Source: Qipengyuania citrea
Lineage (GTDB): Bacteria; Pseudomonadota; Alphaproteobacteria; Sphingomonadales; Sphingomonadaceae
Length of the DNA: 64,000 nucleotides
Direction: 5' to 3'
Assembly: GCF_024171405.1 (NCBI RefSeq)
Contig: NZ_JALJZT010000002.1
Span: forward strand, 558,001 to 622,000
In this document: positions 27,213 through 38,100 of the stretch, piece by piece
Numbering within the stretch: the stretch's first letter is position 1
How the letters are laid out: every line of letters starts with the position of its first letter
The notes under the pieces: generated by a model
Databases searched by the model: none
The model's input: the letters and a program-made list of their open reading frames with translations, nothing else
Told to the model about the DNA's origin: nothing
Program-made: the position numbers and the translations under genes

Positions 27213-29240
27213 ATGAGCACTGTCGACGGGACCTTGGATAGCAAGCCGAGCGGCTATGAAGAGCGGGATGACCCCGCCGTCGTTACCCGCCTGCTGCTGG
27301 CCAGCGGGCTCATGCTCTTCGTCGAACTCGCGCTGATCCGCTGGCTCGGTTCGAGCGTCGTCCACCTGTCCTATTTCTCGAATTTCGTCCTGCTGGGGTC
27401 GTTCCTCGGCATTGGCGCGGGCTTCCTGATCAGCCGCAAGGAATGGTCGATCTGGCCGATTTCGCTGCCGCTGCTGGCGATCCTCGTCATCGGCGTGATC
27501 CAGTTTCCGGTCTCGATCGAACGGCAGGGTTCGGACCTCATCTATTTCACGGCGCTCGAAATCGAAGGACCACCCGCCTGGCTTGCGCTGCCCGTGGTCT
27601 TCGGGCTGGTCGCGGTCATCCTTGCCGGACCGGCGGAACTTGTCGGGCGGTGTTTTCCCAAGATGCGGCCCCTGTCTGCGTATCGCTACGACCTGATCGG
27701 TTCGCTGGCCGGGATTCTCGGCTTCACTGCCCTGAGTTTCCTCCATGCACCTTCGCTGGTCTGGGGCGTGGTCGCCATGGTTCCGATCATGCTGCTGACG
27801 GCACCCAACCGCCGGATCGTAAGCGCTGGCTGGGGCGTCGTGCTGCTGGCGGGCCTCGCCATGGAGACCTTCACCCCCGGCGTGAGCTGGTCGCCCTATT
27901 ACAAGATCAACGCCGAGGAGATGGAAGAAGCCGATTCCGGTTTCGTCCTGATCCGCGCGAATGGCGTCCCGCACCAGTTGATGGCTCCGGCGGAATGGAA
28001 GCTGGAACAGGGCGAACGGATTTACGAGACGCCCTATCTACGGCTTCCGGGTAAGCTCGACGACGTGTTGATCGTCGGCGCTGGGTCGGGTTCGGACGTT
28101 GCGATCGCGCTGCGCGAAGGGGCCAAGCATGTCGATGCCGTGGATATCGACCCGCGCATCATGCAGATCGGGGTCGAGATGAACATCGACCGCCCCTACG
28201 CCAATCCAGGCGTCCAGCGGCATGTCAACGACGGCCGCGCCTTCCTCGAGAACACCGAGCGCAAATACGATCTCATCCTTTTCGCGCTGCCCGATTCGCT
28301 CACGCTGGTGAGCGGCGCATCGCAAATCCGCCTCGAATCCTTCCTCTTTACCGAGGAGGCCATCCAGTCGGTCCGCCGCGCGCTCAAGCCCGACGGCGCG
28401 TTTGCGATGTACAACTATTACCGCGAACCCTGGCTGATCGACCGGCTTGCCGGGACCACGCAGGCGGTGTTCGGCCATGAACCCTGCGTCGACACCTGGG
28501 CCGATGCGCAGGCGGTCGTCAGCATCGCGGTGCAGGCGGAATCGCAGACCTGCGGCGAACCCTGGGTTCCGACGACCGAAATCACCACGGTCAAGGACGA
28601 TGCCCCGTTCCTGTATTTCCGCGGAAACAGCTTCCCGCCGCTCTATGCCTTCACTATCGGGGCCATCCTGCTCGCCTCGCTGGTGACAGTGCGGCTGCTG
28701 GGCGGCCCGCTCGGCACGATGCGGCCCTATGCCGACCTGTTCTTCATGGGTGCGGCGTTCCTGCTGCTCGAAACCAAGAACATCGCGACCTTTGCCTTGC
28801 TGTTCGGCACCACATGGTTCGTCAACGCGCTGGTGTTTGCCGGCGTGCTGGTGATCGTGCTTGCCGCGGTGGAAACCGAGCGGCGGGTCAAGACGCCGCC
28901 GCTCAAGGTGGTCTTCATCGCGCTGGCCGCCTCGCTTGCGGCGGCCTGGGTCATCAAGCCCGAATGGTTGCTGCCGCTGGCGTTCTGGCCGCGGCTGGTC
29001 GTGGCAACCGTGCTGGCCTTCCTGCCGATCTATCTCGCCAATATCGCCTTTGCGAAACGCTTCCGCGAAAGCAGCGATTCGCAATCGGCCTTTGCGATCA
29101 ACCTGCTCGGCACGATCGTCGGCGGGTGTCTCGAATATGCGGCGCTGTTCACCGGCTACAACAATTTGCTGATCGTGACCGGCCTGCTGTATCTCGTCGC
29201 CTTCCTGCTGGTGCCGAGGGTCGCGGGCCGCGCAGCCTGA
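27213..29240 (+). CDS. Polytopic membrane protein with spermidine-synthase-like methyl/aminopropyltransferase fold
   Basis: A 675-residue protein in three parts: an N-terminal block of about five TM helices (residues about 20-225), a soluble Rossmann domain (about 280-430) and a C-terminal block of about six TM helices (about 470-670). The Rossmann domain carries the nucleotide loop LIVGAGSGSDVAIAL and acidic DAVDIDPRIM, as in spermidine synthases and SAM enzymes. It also has VNDGRAFLENTERKYDLILF, where spermidine synthase has its DGxxF region. Whether it makes a polyamine, methylates something or works as a transporter is unknown. The start ATG follows CAGGGGGCAAGA. Confidence 0.78.
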   Translation: MSTVDGTLDSKPSGYEERDDPAVVTRLLLASGLMLFVELALIRWLGSSVVHLSYFSNFVLLGSFLGIGAGFLISRKEWSIWPISLPLLAILVIGVIQFPVSIERQGSDLIYFTALEIEGPPAWLALPVVFGLVAVILAGPAELVGRCFPKMRPLSAYRYDLIGSLAGILGFTALSFLHAPSLVWGVVAMVPIMLLTAPNRRIVSAGWGVVLLAGLAMETFTPGVSWSPYYKINAEEMEEADSGFVLIRANGVPHQLMAPAEWKLEQGERIYETPYLRLPGKLDDVLIVGAGSGSDVAIALREGAKHVDAVDIDPRIMQIGVEMNIDRPYANPGVQRHVNDGRAFLENTERKYDLILFALPDSLTLVSGASQIRLESFLFTEEAIQSVRRALKPDGAFAMYNYYREPWLIDRLAGTTQAVFGHEPCVDTWADAQAVVSIAVQAESQTCGEPWVPTTEITTVKDDAPFLYFRGNSFPPLYAFTIGAILLASLVTVRLLGGPLGTMRPYADLFFMGAAFLLLETKNIATFALLFGTTWFVNALVFAGVLVIVLAAVETERRVKTPPLKVVFIALAASLAAAWVIKPEWLLPLAFWPRLVVATVLAFLPIYLANIAFAKRFRESSDSQSAFAINLLGTIVGGCLEYAALFTGYNNLLIVTGLLYLVAFLLVPRVAGRAA

Positions 29241-29279
29241 CGCTTGTCTGGCGCGCGGCGCGGGGCTAGCGCGCGGGGA

Positions 29280-30506
29280 ATGGATCTAACGCCTTCTCTG
29301 CTCGCCCGCCCCTTCCCCGCGCTGCCGGTAATCGACGGCGTGACGCTGCGCGTGGCGCGCGCGGGCTACAAGGCGTGGGACCGGTCCGATCTGACCTATG
29401 TCGAACTCGCCGCCGGCTGCGCCGTGGCGGGGGTCTTTACCAAATCGGCCTGCGCCTCGAGCGAGGTCGAGATGGGCCGCGCACAGGTGGAGCAGGGCCG
29501 CGCGCGGGCGCTGATCGTCAATGCAGGCAATTCCAACGCCTTCACCGGCTATCGCGGGCGCGAGGCGGTCGAGCAGATCATTGCGCAGGTAGCCAAGGCA
29601 CTCGACTGCCCGGGGGACGAGGTGTTCGTGTCCTCGACCGGCGTGATCGGGGTGCCCTTGCCCAAGGACAAGGCGCGCGCCGGAGTGGCCGCGGTGCTCG
29701 GCGCCGAAAGCTGCGGCTGGGAAGAGGCGGCGAACGCGATCGGGACCACCGACACCTTCACCAAGGGCGCCGCAGCGGCGGCTTTCATGGGGACCCAGCG
29801 GGTCGAACTCGCCGGGATCATCAAGGGCAGCGGCATGATCGCGCCCGACATGGCGACGATGCTGGGCTATGTCTTTACCGACGCGGCCGTGGACCCGGCG
29901 TTCCTGCAGGAGATGCTATCCAAGGCGAATGAGGCGACGTTCTCCTGCATCACGGTCGATGGCGATACCTCGACCAGCGACACGGTGCTGCTGTTCGCAA
30001 CCGGAAAGGCGGGCAATGCGCCGCTGACCACATGGGACGATCCCGGCGCCGATGCCTTCTACGCGGCGCTGCACGATGTCTGCCGCGAACTCGCCCTGCT
30101 GGTCGTGCGCGACGGCGAAGGGGCGCAGAAATTCATCGAGGTCGCGGTCACCGGGGCGGCGGACGACGCCAGCGCGCGCCGCGTCGGCCTGGCGATTGCC
30201 AACTCGCCGCTGGTGAAGACCGCGATAGCCGGGGGCGACGCCAATTGGGGCCGCGTGGTCATGGCGGTGGGCAAGGCGGGCGAACCCGCCGACCGCGACC
30301 GATTGTCGATCGGCTTCGGCGGGACCTGGGCCGCACGCGATGGCCAGCCCGTCGCCGATTACGACGAGGCACCGGTCGCCAAGCATCTTGCCGGGCAGGA
30401 CATTCGCATCGAGGTCGATCTCGGTCTTGGCGAAGGCCGCGCGACCGTCTGGACCTGCGATCTCACGCATGGCTACATCTCGATCAATGCAGACTACCGC
30501 TCGTGA
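29280..30506 (+). CDS. argJ: Bifunctional ornithine acetyltransferase / N-acetylglutamate synthase
   Basis: Catalyses acetyl recycling and, if bifunctional, the first step of arginine synthesis. The 408-residue precursor self-cleaves before a threonine: IIKGSGMIAPDMATMLGYV places the nucleophile at Thr193. Other family pieces are NAGNSNAFTG, STGVIGVPLP and the C-terminal WTCDLTHGYISINADYRS. Whether it has one or both activities cannot be read from sequence. The start ATG is 39 bp after the preceding stop. It overlaps the next gene by GTGA, implying coupled translation. Confidence 0.95.
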   Translation: MDLTPSLLARPFPALPVIDGVTLRVARAGYKAWDRSDLTYVELAAGCAVAGVFTKSACASSEVEMGRAQVEQGRARALIVNAGNSNAFTGYRGREAVEQIIAQVAKALDCPGDEVFVSSTGVIGVPLPKDKARAGVAAVLGAESCGWEEAANAIGTTDTFTKGAAAAAFMGTQRVELAGIIKGSGMIAPDMATMLGYVFTDAAVDPAFLQEMLSKANEATFSCITVDGDTSTSDTVLLFATGKAGNAPLTTWDDPGADAFYAALHDVCRELALLVVRDGEGAQKFIEVAVTGAADDASARRVGLAIANSPLVKTAIAGGDANWGRVVMAVGKAGEPADRDRLSIGFGGTWAARDGQPVADYDEAPVAKHLAGQDIRIEVDLGLGEGRATVWTCDLTHGYISINADYRS

Positions 30507-31303
30507 GCGCGCTCGACCGCGATATCCTCGCGCTGATGCAGCGGGTCACCGTGCAGGCGATCCTCCCGCGCTATCGCAACCTTGCCGCGGGCGAGGTCGA
30601 GGACAAGGGCGGCAACGATCCCGTCACGGTGGCCGACAAGGAGAGCGAGGCGCTGCTGCGCGAGGGGCTGGCCGCGCTCGACGATACGCTCGCCTTCGTG
30701 GGCGAGGAAACCGCGCACGCGGACCCAGGCATACTGGACCGGCTCGATCGCCCGTGCTGGATCGTCGATCCGGTCGACGGGACCCGCAATTTCGCCAGCG
30801 GGAAGCCGCCATTCGGGATCATCATCGCGCGCGCCGAAGGCGGGGAAGCACAGTCGGGCTGGATTTACGACTGCCTCAGCGGACGCTTCTGCACCGCGCA
30901 TCGCGGCCAAGGGGCGCAGGTTGATGGCGTGAAGGTCGCCGCCCACCCCACCGGCATGACGCCGCCGATCGCCGCCCTGTCGCTGATCTTCATGCAGGAA
31001 GAGCGCCGCGAGGCGACGCGGCGGCATATCGCACCGCAGTACCACCTCGTCGACATCCCCTATTGCGCGGCGGAGCAGTATCCGCGGCTGGCGCTGGGGG
31101 TGAACGATGTGTCGATTTTTGAACGCACGCTGGCCTGGGACCACGCGGCGGGTGCGCTGTGGCTCAACGAGGCGGGCGGAAAAGCAGCGCGGCCCGACGG
31201 CTCACCCTATCGCGTGGACGAGGTGGGCCGAACGGGCCTGCTGGGTGCGGCGAGCCCGGCCCTGTGGGACGAGCTCGCCGAGCTATATGCGAAGCTGGAT
31301 TAA
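30503..31303 (+). CDS. Inositol-monophosphatase-family phosphatase (histidinol-phosphatase-like)
   Basis: A 266-residue Mg-dependent phosphatase. Motifs: VGEETA (metal ligand Glu about 75), WIVDPVDGTRNFASG (about 90-104) and WDHAAGALWLNEAGG (about 210). The family includes inositol monophosphatase, 3'(2'),5'-bisphosphate nucleotidase and the HisN histidinol-phosphatase. Coupling to argJ by a GTGA overlap would fit an amino-acid role (HisN), but this is inference. The GTG start at 30503 gives the overlap; an ATG at 30536 would lose the N-terminal helix. Its TAA overlaps the convergent trxA stop (shared TTAA), leaving no room for a terminator between them. Confidence 0.88.
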   Translation: MSALDRDILALMQRVTVQAILPRYRNLAAGEVEDKGGNDPVTVADKESEALLREGLAALDDTLAFVGEETAHADPGILDRLDRPCWIVDPVDGTRNFASGKPPFGIIIARAEGGEAQSGWIYDCLSGRFCTAHRGQGAQVDGVKVAAHPTGMTPPIAALSLIFMQEERREATRRHIAPQYHLVDIPYCAAEQYPRLALGVNDVSIFERTLAWDHAAGALWLNEAGGKAARPDGSPYRVDEVGRTGLLGAASPALWDELAELYAKLD

Positions 31304-31620
31304 AGCTCGCTCTCAAGCCACTGCTTGAGCTGGCCCTTGGGCGCCGCGCCGCGCATATGGGCAGCGGCTTCGCCATTCTTGAACAGCACGAGATAGGGGA
31401 TCGACTGGACGCCCATCGAACCGGGGACGTCGGGGTTTTCCATGATGTCCATCTTGGCGATGGTGACCTGCTCGCCCAGTTCCTCGCTCAGTTCTTCAAG
31501 CGCGGGTGCGATCATCTTGCACGGACCGCACCAGTCGGCCCAGAAATCGACCAGCACGGGCTTGTCGCTTTCGAGCACGTCGGATTGGAAGCTGGCGTCG
31601 GTGACGGCGGTGGTGGCCAT
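31300..31620 (-). CDS. trxA: Thioredoxin
   Basis: A 106-residue cytoplasmic disulfide reductase with the canonical active site WADWCGPCKMIAP (Cys31, Cys34), the cis-Pro loop SIPYLVLFKNGE and the usual length. CAGGAGA lies ahead of the ATG. It follows addA by 50 bp on the same strand, a neighbourhood conserved in alphaproteobacteria. A TTGACC without a good -10 box in the gap means a private promoter is possible but not shown. Confidence 0.96.
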   Translation of the reverse strand: MATTAVTDASFQSDVLESDKPVLVDFWADWCGPCKMIAPALEELSEELGEQVTIAKMDIMENPDVPGSMGVQSIPYLVLFKNGEAAAHMRGAAPKGQLKQWLESEL

Positions 31621-31670
31621 GGGAAATCTCCTGAAATTCGCTTGGCCCCCGATGTGGGCAGCCCGGTCAA

Positions 31671-34600
31671 TTACTCAACGGGCGGCAGGGTAAAACTTTC
31701 CTGCGGCGCCGCAAATGCGCTCTTGTAGGCAGCCAGTATCGCGGGCGGCAAGGCGAACAGCTGCGGCGTCTGGGTATAGAGCACTGCGGCTTCTACCCGC
31801 CGGCCGGGATAGATCGCCTCCAGCGCGGCGACATAGGCCGCCATCTGCTTGAGCGTGCTTTCGGGAATGTCCTCGGGCGCGGCTGGCGGGCGCCGCGCGG
31901 TCTTGAAATCGACCACGGTGACCGTCTCGCTCGTGACCAGCAACCGGTCGGCCGTGCCCATCACGACCTGCCCTTCGACCGTCGCGGCGAGCGGCACTTC
32001 GGCAAGCGCCTGCGGACCGAACACATGCGCGAAGGTCGGATCCTCCAGCACCGCGCGAACCCGGGTGAGCATTTCCGCGCGCTCCGCCTCGGTCAGATCG
32101 GGAGCCTGCCGCGCGAGCCAGCCGCGCGCCTGTTCCTCGCGCATATCCTCGGCCAGCTGCGGCATCCGTTCGAGCAGCGCATGGATCAGCGTCCCGCGCC
32201 GCGCCGCTTCTGCCGCATGGGCGGGAGGCAGCGGCGGATCACTGCCCTCGACCTCGCCCAGCCCCGATGGCGCGAGCGGGCGCGGCGGCCGCGGTTCGGG
32301 ACCGATCGGGCGCGTGGCCCATACGGGCAGCATCGGCTGCGAACTCTCGGCGGTGTGCTCGGCCGCTGGCGCTACAGCGGGAGCGCGTTCGCCGATTTCC
32401 CAGCGCGCATCCCAGATCGGGTCCGCCAGTCCCTCGTCCTCGCCGAACAACGGCTTGAGGCGTGCATACCAGCTATCCTCATGCGGGCCGTTCTTCGCAT
32501 CGCGCGGACCCAGCGAACCGGTGATGAACAGCGCTTCCTGCGCGCGTGTGAGCGCGACATAGAGCAGCCGCCAGTGCTCCTGCATTGCCTTGGCGGTTTC
32601 GAGCTCGCCCGCCAGCCGCAACGGACCGACCTGTTCGCTCTTGGCAAGGACGGGCAGCGGGACCGCGCGTGCCTCGCCCCCACCGGGGAGGTCCTCGTGC
32701 AGGACCAGTTCCCCTGCGCCATCGGGGCGGATCGCGCTGTCGGCGAGGATCACGATCGGCGCTTCGAGCCCCTTCGAGCCATGCACGGTCATGACGCGGA
32801 CCTGGTCGCCCCCCTCGCCCGCTTCGCGTTTCAGGTCGCCATCGTCGGCATCGAACCAGCGGATGAAGCCCTGAAGGCTGGCGGTATGCGCGCTGGCATA
32901 GGCATTCGCCGCATTGAGCAATTCGTCGATCGGATCGTTCGCTTCGCGCCCCAGCCGCGCGACCAATTGCCGCCGTCCGTCCATCGGGCCGATCAGCATC
33001 CAGTGGAGCAATTGCTGCGGACTGTCGTAATCGGCGCGGCGCAGGATTTCGCGCAGGATGCCCATGGTCTCCACGACCCGCTCGGCATCGCTGTCGCGCA
33101 GATGCTCCCACAAGCGCATGCGGGGCGGGCGATGGCCGTAGCGCAGCAATTCGTCCTGGCTCCACCCGATCAGCGGCGAGACCAGCAGGCTGGCGAGCGT
33201 AAGATCGTCGAGCGGTTGCGCGGCAAAGCGCAGCGCCGCCATCAAATCCTTCACCGCCAGCGGGTTGCCGAGCCGCAGGCGATCGACCCCGGCAACGGGA
33301 ACACCGTGACGGTACAGCCGCGCGACGATCAGCGACGCCAGTTCGCGCCGCTTCTGTACCAGGATCATGACATCGCCAGCCGTGGCACGGCGCGGATTGC
33401 CCTTCGACAGCGTGAAGCCCTCGCCCGCAGGATCAAGCCACTGTGCCACCTGCTGCGCGATACGATCGGCCAGCTGGCGATCGTGCCTTGCAAGCCAGCC
33501 TTCCCGCTCGCCGTCATCATCCTCGCCTTCCGTGACCCGGACGACCTGCCACAGACCGATCAGCCCCGGCTCCGCGCTGCCCGTATGCGGGTCGCCGCGC
33601 TGGTCGAGACCGAAACCGCCATAGCCAATCGCATCGATTGCCCGGTCGACGAAGCCGAGCACCTGCTGGTTCGTGCGATAGCTGCGCCCGAGCCCGTATT
33701 CCTCCAGCCCGCGAACGTTCGGCGCGCCGCGCGTTTCGCGCGCGGCCTGCGCAGCGGCATCCAGCTTGTCGCGAAAGTAATCGCGCGCTTCGCGGAAGTT
33801 TTCCGGACTGGTGCCCTGGAAACCGAAGATCGCCTGCTTGTAGTCGCCGACGGCAAAGATGGTGCGCACCGCATCGCCCTGCGCGCCCGCGCCGTCGAAG
33901 TAATCGTCGGTCAGCGCCTTGACGATGCTCCATTGCGCCGCATTGGTATCCTGCGCTTCGTCGACGAGGATATGGTCGAAACTGCGGTCGAGCTTGTAGC
34001 GGATCCACTCGGCCATCGCGCTGTTCGACAGCAGGCTGGCGGCGCGGGCGATAAGGTCGTCGAAATCGACCAGCCCCTCGCGCTCCTTCGCCTTATGCCA
34101 GACGAGCGCGAAGGCGCGCCCGGCCTCGAGCTGCGGAGCAAGGAATGCAGCCAGCTCGATCAACGCGGCGCGTTCGCGGACCTGCGCCACGGCCTCGGCC
34201 ACCTGCTGCTGATTGTCCGTAAAGACAGGATCGGCCTTCTCCGCCCCCGCCAGCTTGCGCGGCGTTCCGTCCTTCTTGAGCAATGTAGTGCAGAAACCCT
34301 CGAGACCAGCTCGGCGCGCGTCCGCATCACCGGCGAGCCAGCCCTCGATGAAGTCGGCGCATTGCTGCCCGGTCTTGGCGGGCCATCCGCGCGTGGCGGA
34401 CAGGCAGGCGCGCAAGGCCGCGACGGGAAAGGCGTCGTCCGAACAGGCCTGCGCCACCCATGCAGCATCGGCGTCGGCGGGGATGCCGAGCAGGCGGTGG
34501 ACGCGCGGCTGCATGGGCGGCTGCCAGCTGCCCGGTCCGCGCCATAGATCCATGTGCCGTGCGCAGCGCATCAGCCAGCCGCGGACCGCATCGGGCCCCT

Positions 34601-35150
34601 TGCGCTTGCTCAGCTCGGCAATCGCGCCGGTTATGCGGGTGTCGCCTTCGCCCAGCAGCGTCGCCAGCACCTCGCGGCTGAGCAGGTCGCGCTCGCGGTC
34701 TTCCATCGGGCGCGATCCGGGCAGCATGCCCGCCTCGCCCGGGAACGCGGCGAGGAGATATTGTGCGAAGGCGTGGATCGTATCGATCCGCAAGCCGCCG
34801 CCGGGACAATCGAGCACGCGCGCGAACAGTGCGCGGGCCCGCGCACGTGTGGCGGGATCGGCCGGCGCGCCAAGATAGCCGAGCTCCTTGCCGAGCTGGG
34901 CATCGTCCATCCGCACCCACCGCGCGAGCACCGCGTTGACCCGCACCGCCATTTCGGCCGCGCCCGCCTTGGTGAAGGTCAGGCACAGCACCTGCGACGG
35001 ATCGGCACCCGGTTCGAGCAGCAGCCGCAACACACGCGCCGACAGCACCTGCGTCTTGCCGGTCCCCGCGCTCGCCGACAGCCACACGCTGTCCTGCGGA
35101 TCGACCGCGAGCCGCTGCTTGTCCTGCAGTTCGTAGACGGTCCCGCTCAT
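31671..35150 (-). CDS. addA: Double-strand break repair helicase-nuclease AddA
   Basis: A 1159-residue UvrD-type helicase with C-terminal nuclease that, with AddB, resects broken DNA ends for RecA loading. Walker A is SASAGTGKTQVLSARVL (residues about 25-41), motif II is ILVDEAQDTNAAQW and motif VI is LYVALTRAQEALFITG. The C-terminal PD-(D/E)xK nuclease core is GTADRLLV...VVDFKTARRPP. Its ATG overlaps the addB stop (ATGA). An in-frame ATG 33 nt upstream lies within addB and is less likely. Size and gene pairing match alphaproteobacterial AddA. Confidence 0.95.
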   Translation of the reverse strand: MSGTVYELQDKQRLAVDPQDSVWLSASAGTGKTQVLSARVLRLLLEPGADPSQVLCLTFTKAGAAEMAVRVNAVLARWVRMDDAQLGKELGYLGAPADPATRARARALFARVLDCPGGGLRIDTIHAFAQYLLAAFPGEAGMLPGSRPMEDRERDLLSREVLATLLGEGDTRITGAIAELSKRKGPDAVRGWLMRCARHMDLWRGPGSWQPPMQPRVHRLLGIPADADAAWVAQACSDDAFPVAALRACLSATRGWPAKTGQQCADFIEGWLAGDADARRAGLEGFCTTLLKKDGTPRKLAGAEKADPVFTDNQQQVAEAVAQVRERAALIELAAFLAPQLEAGRAFALVWHKAKEREGLVDFDDLIARAASLLSNSAMAEWIRYKLDRSFDHILVDEAQDTNAAQWSIVKALTDDYFDGAGAQGDAVRTIFAVGDYKQAIFGFQGTSPENFREARDYFRDKLDAAAQAARETRGAPNVRGLEEYGLGRSYRTNQQVLGFVDRAIDAIGYGGFGLDQRGDPHTGSAEPGLIGLWQVVRVTEGEDDDGEREGWLARHDRQLADRIAQQVAQWLDPAGEGFTLSKGNPRRATAGDVMILVQKRRELASLIVARLYRHGVPVAGVDRLRLGNPLAVKDLMAALRFAAQPLDDLTLASLLVSPLIGWSQDELLRYGHRPPRMRLWEHLRDSDAERVVETMGILREILRRADYDSPQQLLHWMLIGPMDGRRQLVARLGREANDPIDELLNAANAYASAHTASLQGFIRWFDADDGDLKREAGEGGDQVRVMTVHGSKGLEAPIVILADSAIRPDGAGELVLHEDLPGGGEARAVPLPVLAKSEQVGPLRLAGELETAKAMQEHWRLLYVALTRAQEALFITGSLGPRDAKNGPHEDSWYARLKPLFGEDEGLADPIWDARWEIGERAPAVAPAAEHTAESSQPMLPVWATRPIGPEPRPPRPLAPSGLGEVEGSDPPLPPAHAAEAARRGTLIHALLERMPQLAEDMREEQARGWLARQAPDLTEAERAEMLTRVRAVLEDPTFAHVFGPQALAEVPLAATVEGQVVMGTADRLLVTSETVTVVDFKTARRPPAAPEDIPESTLKQMAAYVAALEAIYPGRRVEAAVLYTQTPQLFALPPAILAAYKSAFAAPQESFTLPPVE

Positions 35151-38100
35151 GCGTCCTCTCCGCCATCCTGATGCGCGATCCATTCATCGAGCCGCATCAG
35201 CTGGTCATAGGTGTCGTAGGCGGGGTAATCGGGGTTCTCGCGCGCGGTGAAGGGATCGCGGCCCTTGATGAAACGGCCGATAGCCAGCGTCAGCTTCTCG
35301 GCGGTGAGCGGGAGGAATTCCTCGGGCAGCACACCCGAAGTCTTGCGCCCGACCTTCAGCGGGATGTCGACATAGCCGAAGCCGAACGGGTTATCGTCAT
35401 TGTTCGCCTTGCCCAACGACCAGTATTCATAACCGTGCGGATCGCCCGACAGGCCGTCGAACCCGCCCCGCTCGGCGATCAGGCCGAGGATACCGAGCTG
35501 GAGTGCAAAGCCCTGCTCGACCATCGCCGCGCTGGGCGGCTTGCCGGTCTTGTAGTCGATGATCGCAAGGCTGCCGTCCTCTAGCCGGTCGATCCGGTCC
35601 GCGCGGCCATGCACCTGCACGCCTTCGAAAGTCATCGCGCCCTTCTTCTCGACCGCGAGCACGCAGCGCTCGTCGTAACTGGTCACCTGATCCTCGATCC
35701 AGCGCAGCGCCGCTTCGAGGCGGGGCTGCCACAGACCGCGCATCAGCGGATCGGCGTTTTCCTCGTCGAGCACCGCATCCATGATCGGTGCCAGCGACGC
35801 CGCCGGATCGCTCTCGCGCGCCTCGTGCCAGCGCTGCAGGATCGTATGTGCGACATTGCCCTGCCACAGCGCCGACGGCTCGGCATCGAGCGCGTCGAGA
35901 TCGGACAGGCCCATGATCTTGCCCGCATAGAATTGGTAGGGATCGCCCAGTAGCCGATCGAGCGCGGTGGCGGAAATATCGACATCGCGCTGTTCCGGCG
36001 CCGGATCGGGCGCGGGCCGCGGATAGCGCTCGGCCGCCGGTGCGCGCGTCATGGCGCGGGCCAGCGCGACCGCTTCGCGTTCCTCGTAACGCGGCAGCAT
36101 CTCGCCCAGCAACGCCTGCACCCGCAACAGGAAGCGCGAGGGAATCGCAGGGCCGGCCTCGTCGCGCTCCGACCGCGAGAGCACCACCTCGGGTGCCCCC
36201 ATCGCCCCGGCCAAATCGTGTGCCGACAGACCGATGCGGAAATCGGAGCCGGGAATGCCCAGCGCGCGCAGCACGGGCGGCGCGAGCAGCGCGTCGATCC
36301 CGCCCCTGGTGGGCCAGACGCCTTCGTTGAGCCCCGCACAGATGACCAGTTCGGCGCGGTTCATCCGGCTTTCCAGCAGACCGAGAATATGTACCCGCGC
36401 ATGCCCGCCATAGGGTGGCCGCACTGCGATCTGCTCCATCGCATCGCGCAGCGCGATGCCCGTTTCGGTAGGCGCGAGCGCAAAAGCCGCTTCGCGCGCA
36501 TGCAGCCGCAAATCCTCGACAAAGGCGGAGAGCGCGCGGCCGTCTTCCCTGGCCCACAGCTTCTCGCCGCACAGCGCCTCGCCCGCCTCGGCTAGCGTAT
36601 CCAGCACTTCGGCCAGCGGCGCGCTTTCCTCCTGCCGCAAGGCAAGCAGCGGCATCAGCGCCTGTTCGACCACCGCATACCATGCGCCGACCGGCGGATG
36701 GGTTTCGGACAGCTGGGCTGCGATCTTCGCAAGCGGAACAAGCCCGCCCGCCTGCCGCGGCCCGCGCAAACGCTGCTCGATCCGGCGCAGCTGGCGCAGC
36801 CAGGTACCGCGCTCCATGCCGCCATCGACCAGCGGATGCGCCAGCAGCCCCATCAGCGGCACGGGCGCGGCGTCCTCCGCCATCACCTCGGCCAGCAGCA
36901 GGAACAACCGCCCCGCCGGGGTCTGCGAGAGCGGGCGGCCCGCCGAATCGTCGGCGGCAATATTCCAGCGGTCGAGATGGTGCACCACCCGCCGCGCCAA
37001 TGCGCGGTCCGGGGTGACGACTGCCACGCGCCGTTCGGGTTCCTCGAGCGCTTCGCGCACCAGCAGCGCGATCGCCTGCGCTTCTTCCTCGGGCGTGGCG
37101 CAGGTCATCGTCCGCAGGCCCGACAGGCGGCGCTTTTCGGGCGGCAGATCGACCCAGCCCTTGCTTGCCTCGGGCGGGAGAAACAGCGATCCGATCGCAT
37201 GGCTGCGCTCGGGCGGCGCCGCGGCGAGGCCCCTGCGATGCCACGGCTGCACTTCTTCCCGTGCCACCCCCATGCGGTTGAGCAGCAGCTTGAGGTGATA
37301 TTGCGGATGCGTCACCGCATCGTCGCGCGCAAACGGCGTGGCACCCGGCTCGGGCGTTGCACCCGCCCGCCCCAATTCGTCCCAGACCGCCTGCGGCATC
37401 GTCAGGTCGAAATCGGGCAGGATGACCGCGCCATGTTCGAGATCCGCCACGACGCGCAACAGCCGCGCGAGCGACGGCGCCGCGCTGGTCACCCCCGCAG
37501 CCACGACCGGCGTCGGCGGCGGGGTCTGCTTCCAGCGCGAGGCAGCCCAGTCGAACAGCCGATTGCGCCGCGCGGCTGCATCGAGCGCGTCCCATTCGCG
37601 CAATTGTGCCAGCCATTGTGCCTGCACGCTGGCAAACAGGTGGAGGCTTTGCTGCCAATGGCCCGACAGCGATCCGAACAGGTCGAGCACGGGTTCGCCA
37701 AGCAATTCCTCGGGGCCCACGCCTTCGACCAGCAGCCGATCCATCGTCGCGCCCATCTCGCGCGCCAGCCGGAGCAGGGTCGCCCCGCCGGGCGCCTCGT
37801 CGCCCATGGTTTCGCCAATAAGCTGGGCCAGCGCGAACAGCCGCCGCTGCGGATCGATCGCGGGCGGGACATCGGCCGCGCCAAGCGGATCGAGCAGCGG
37901 GCCCAGCGTCTCGTCGAGATCGAGATCGCCAACCACCGCCATGCGCGGCATCAGCAGCCCCGGCGTAGTGTGCTCGCCTGCGTGGCGGATGAAGGCTTCG
38001 GCGATCGTCCGCCGCGCCCGGCTGCTCGGTACCAGCAGCGTCAGCCGCGCAAGACCGAACTCGGGGTCCGAATATCGCGGGACGAGACCCGCCACCAGCG

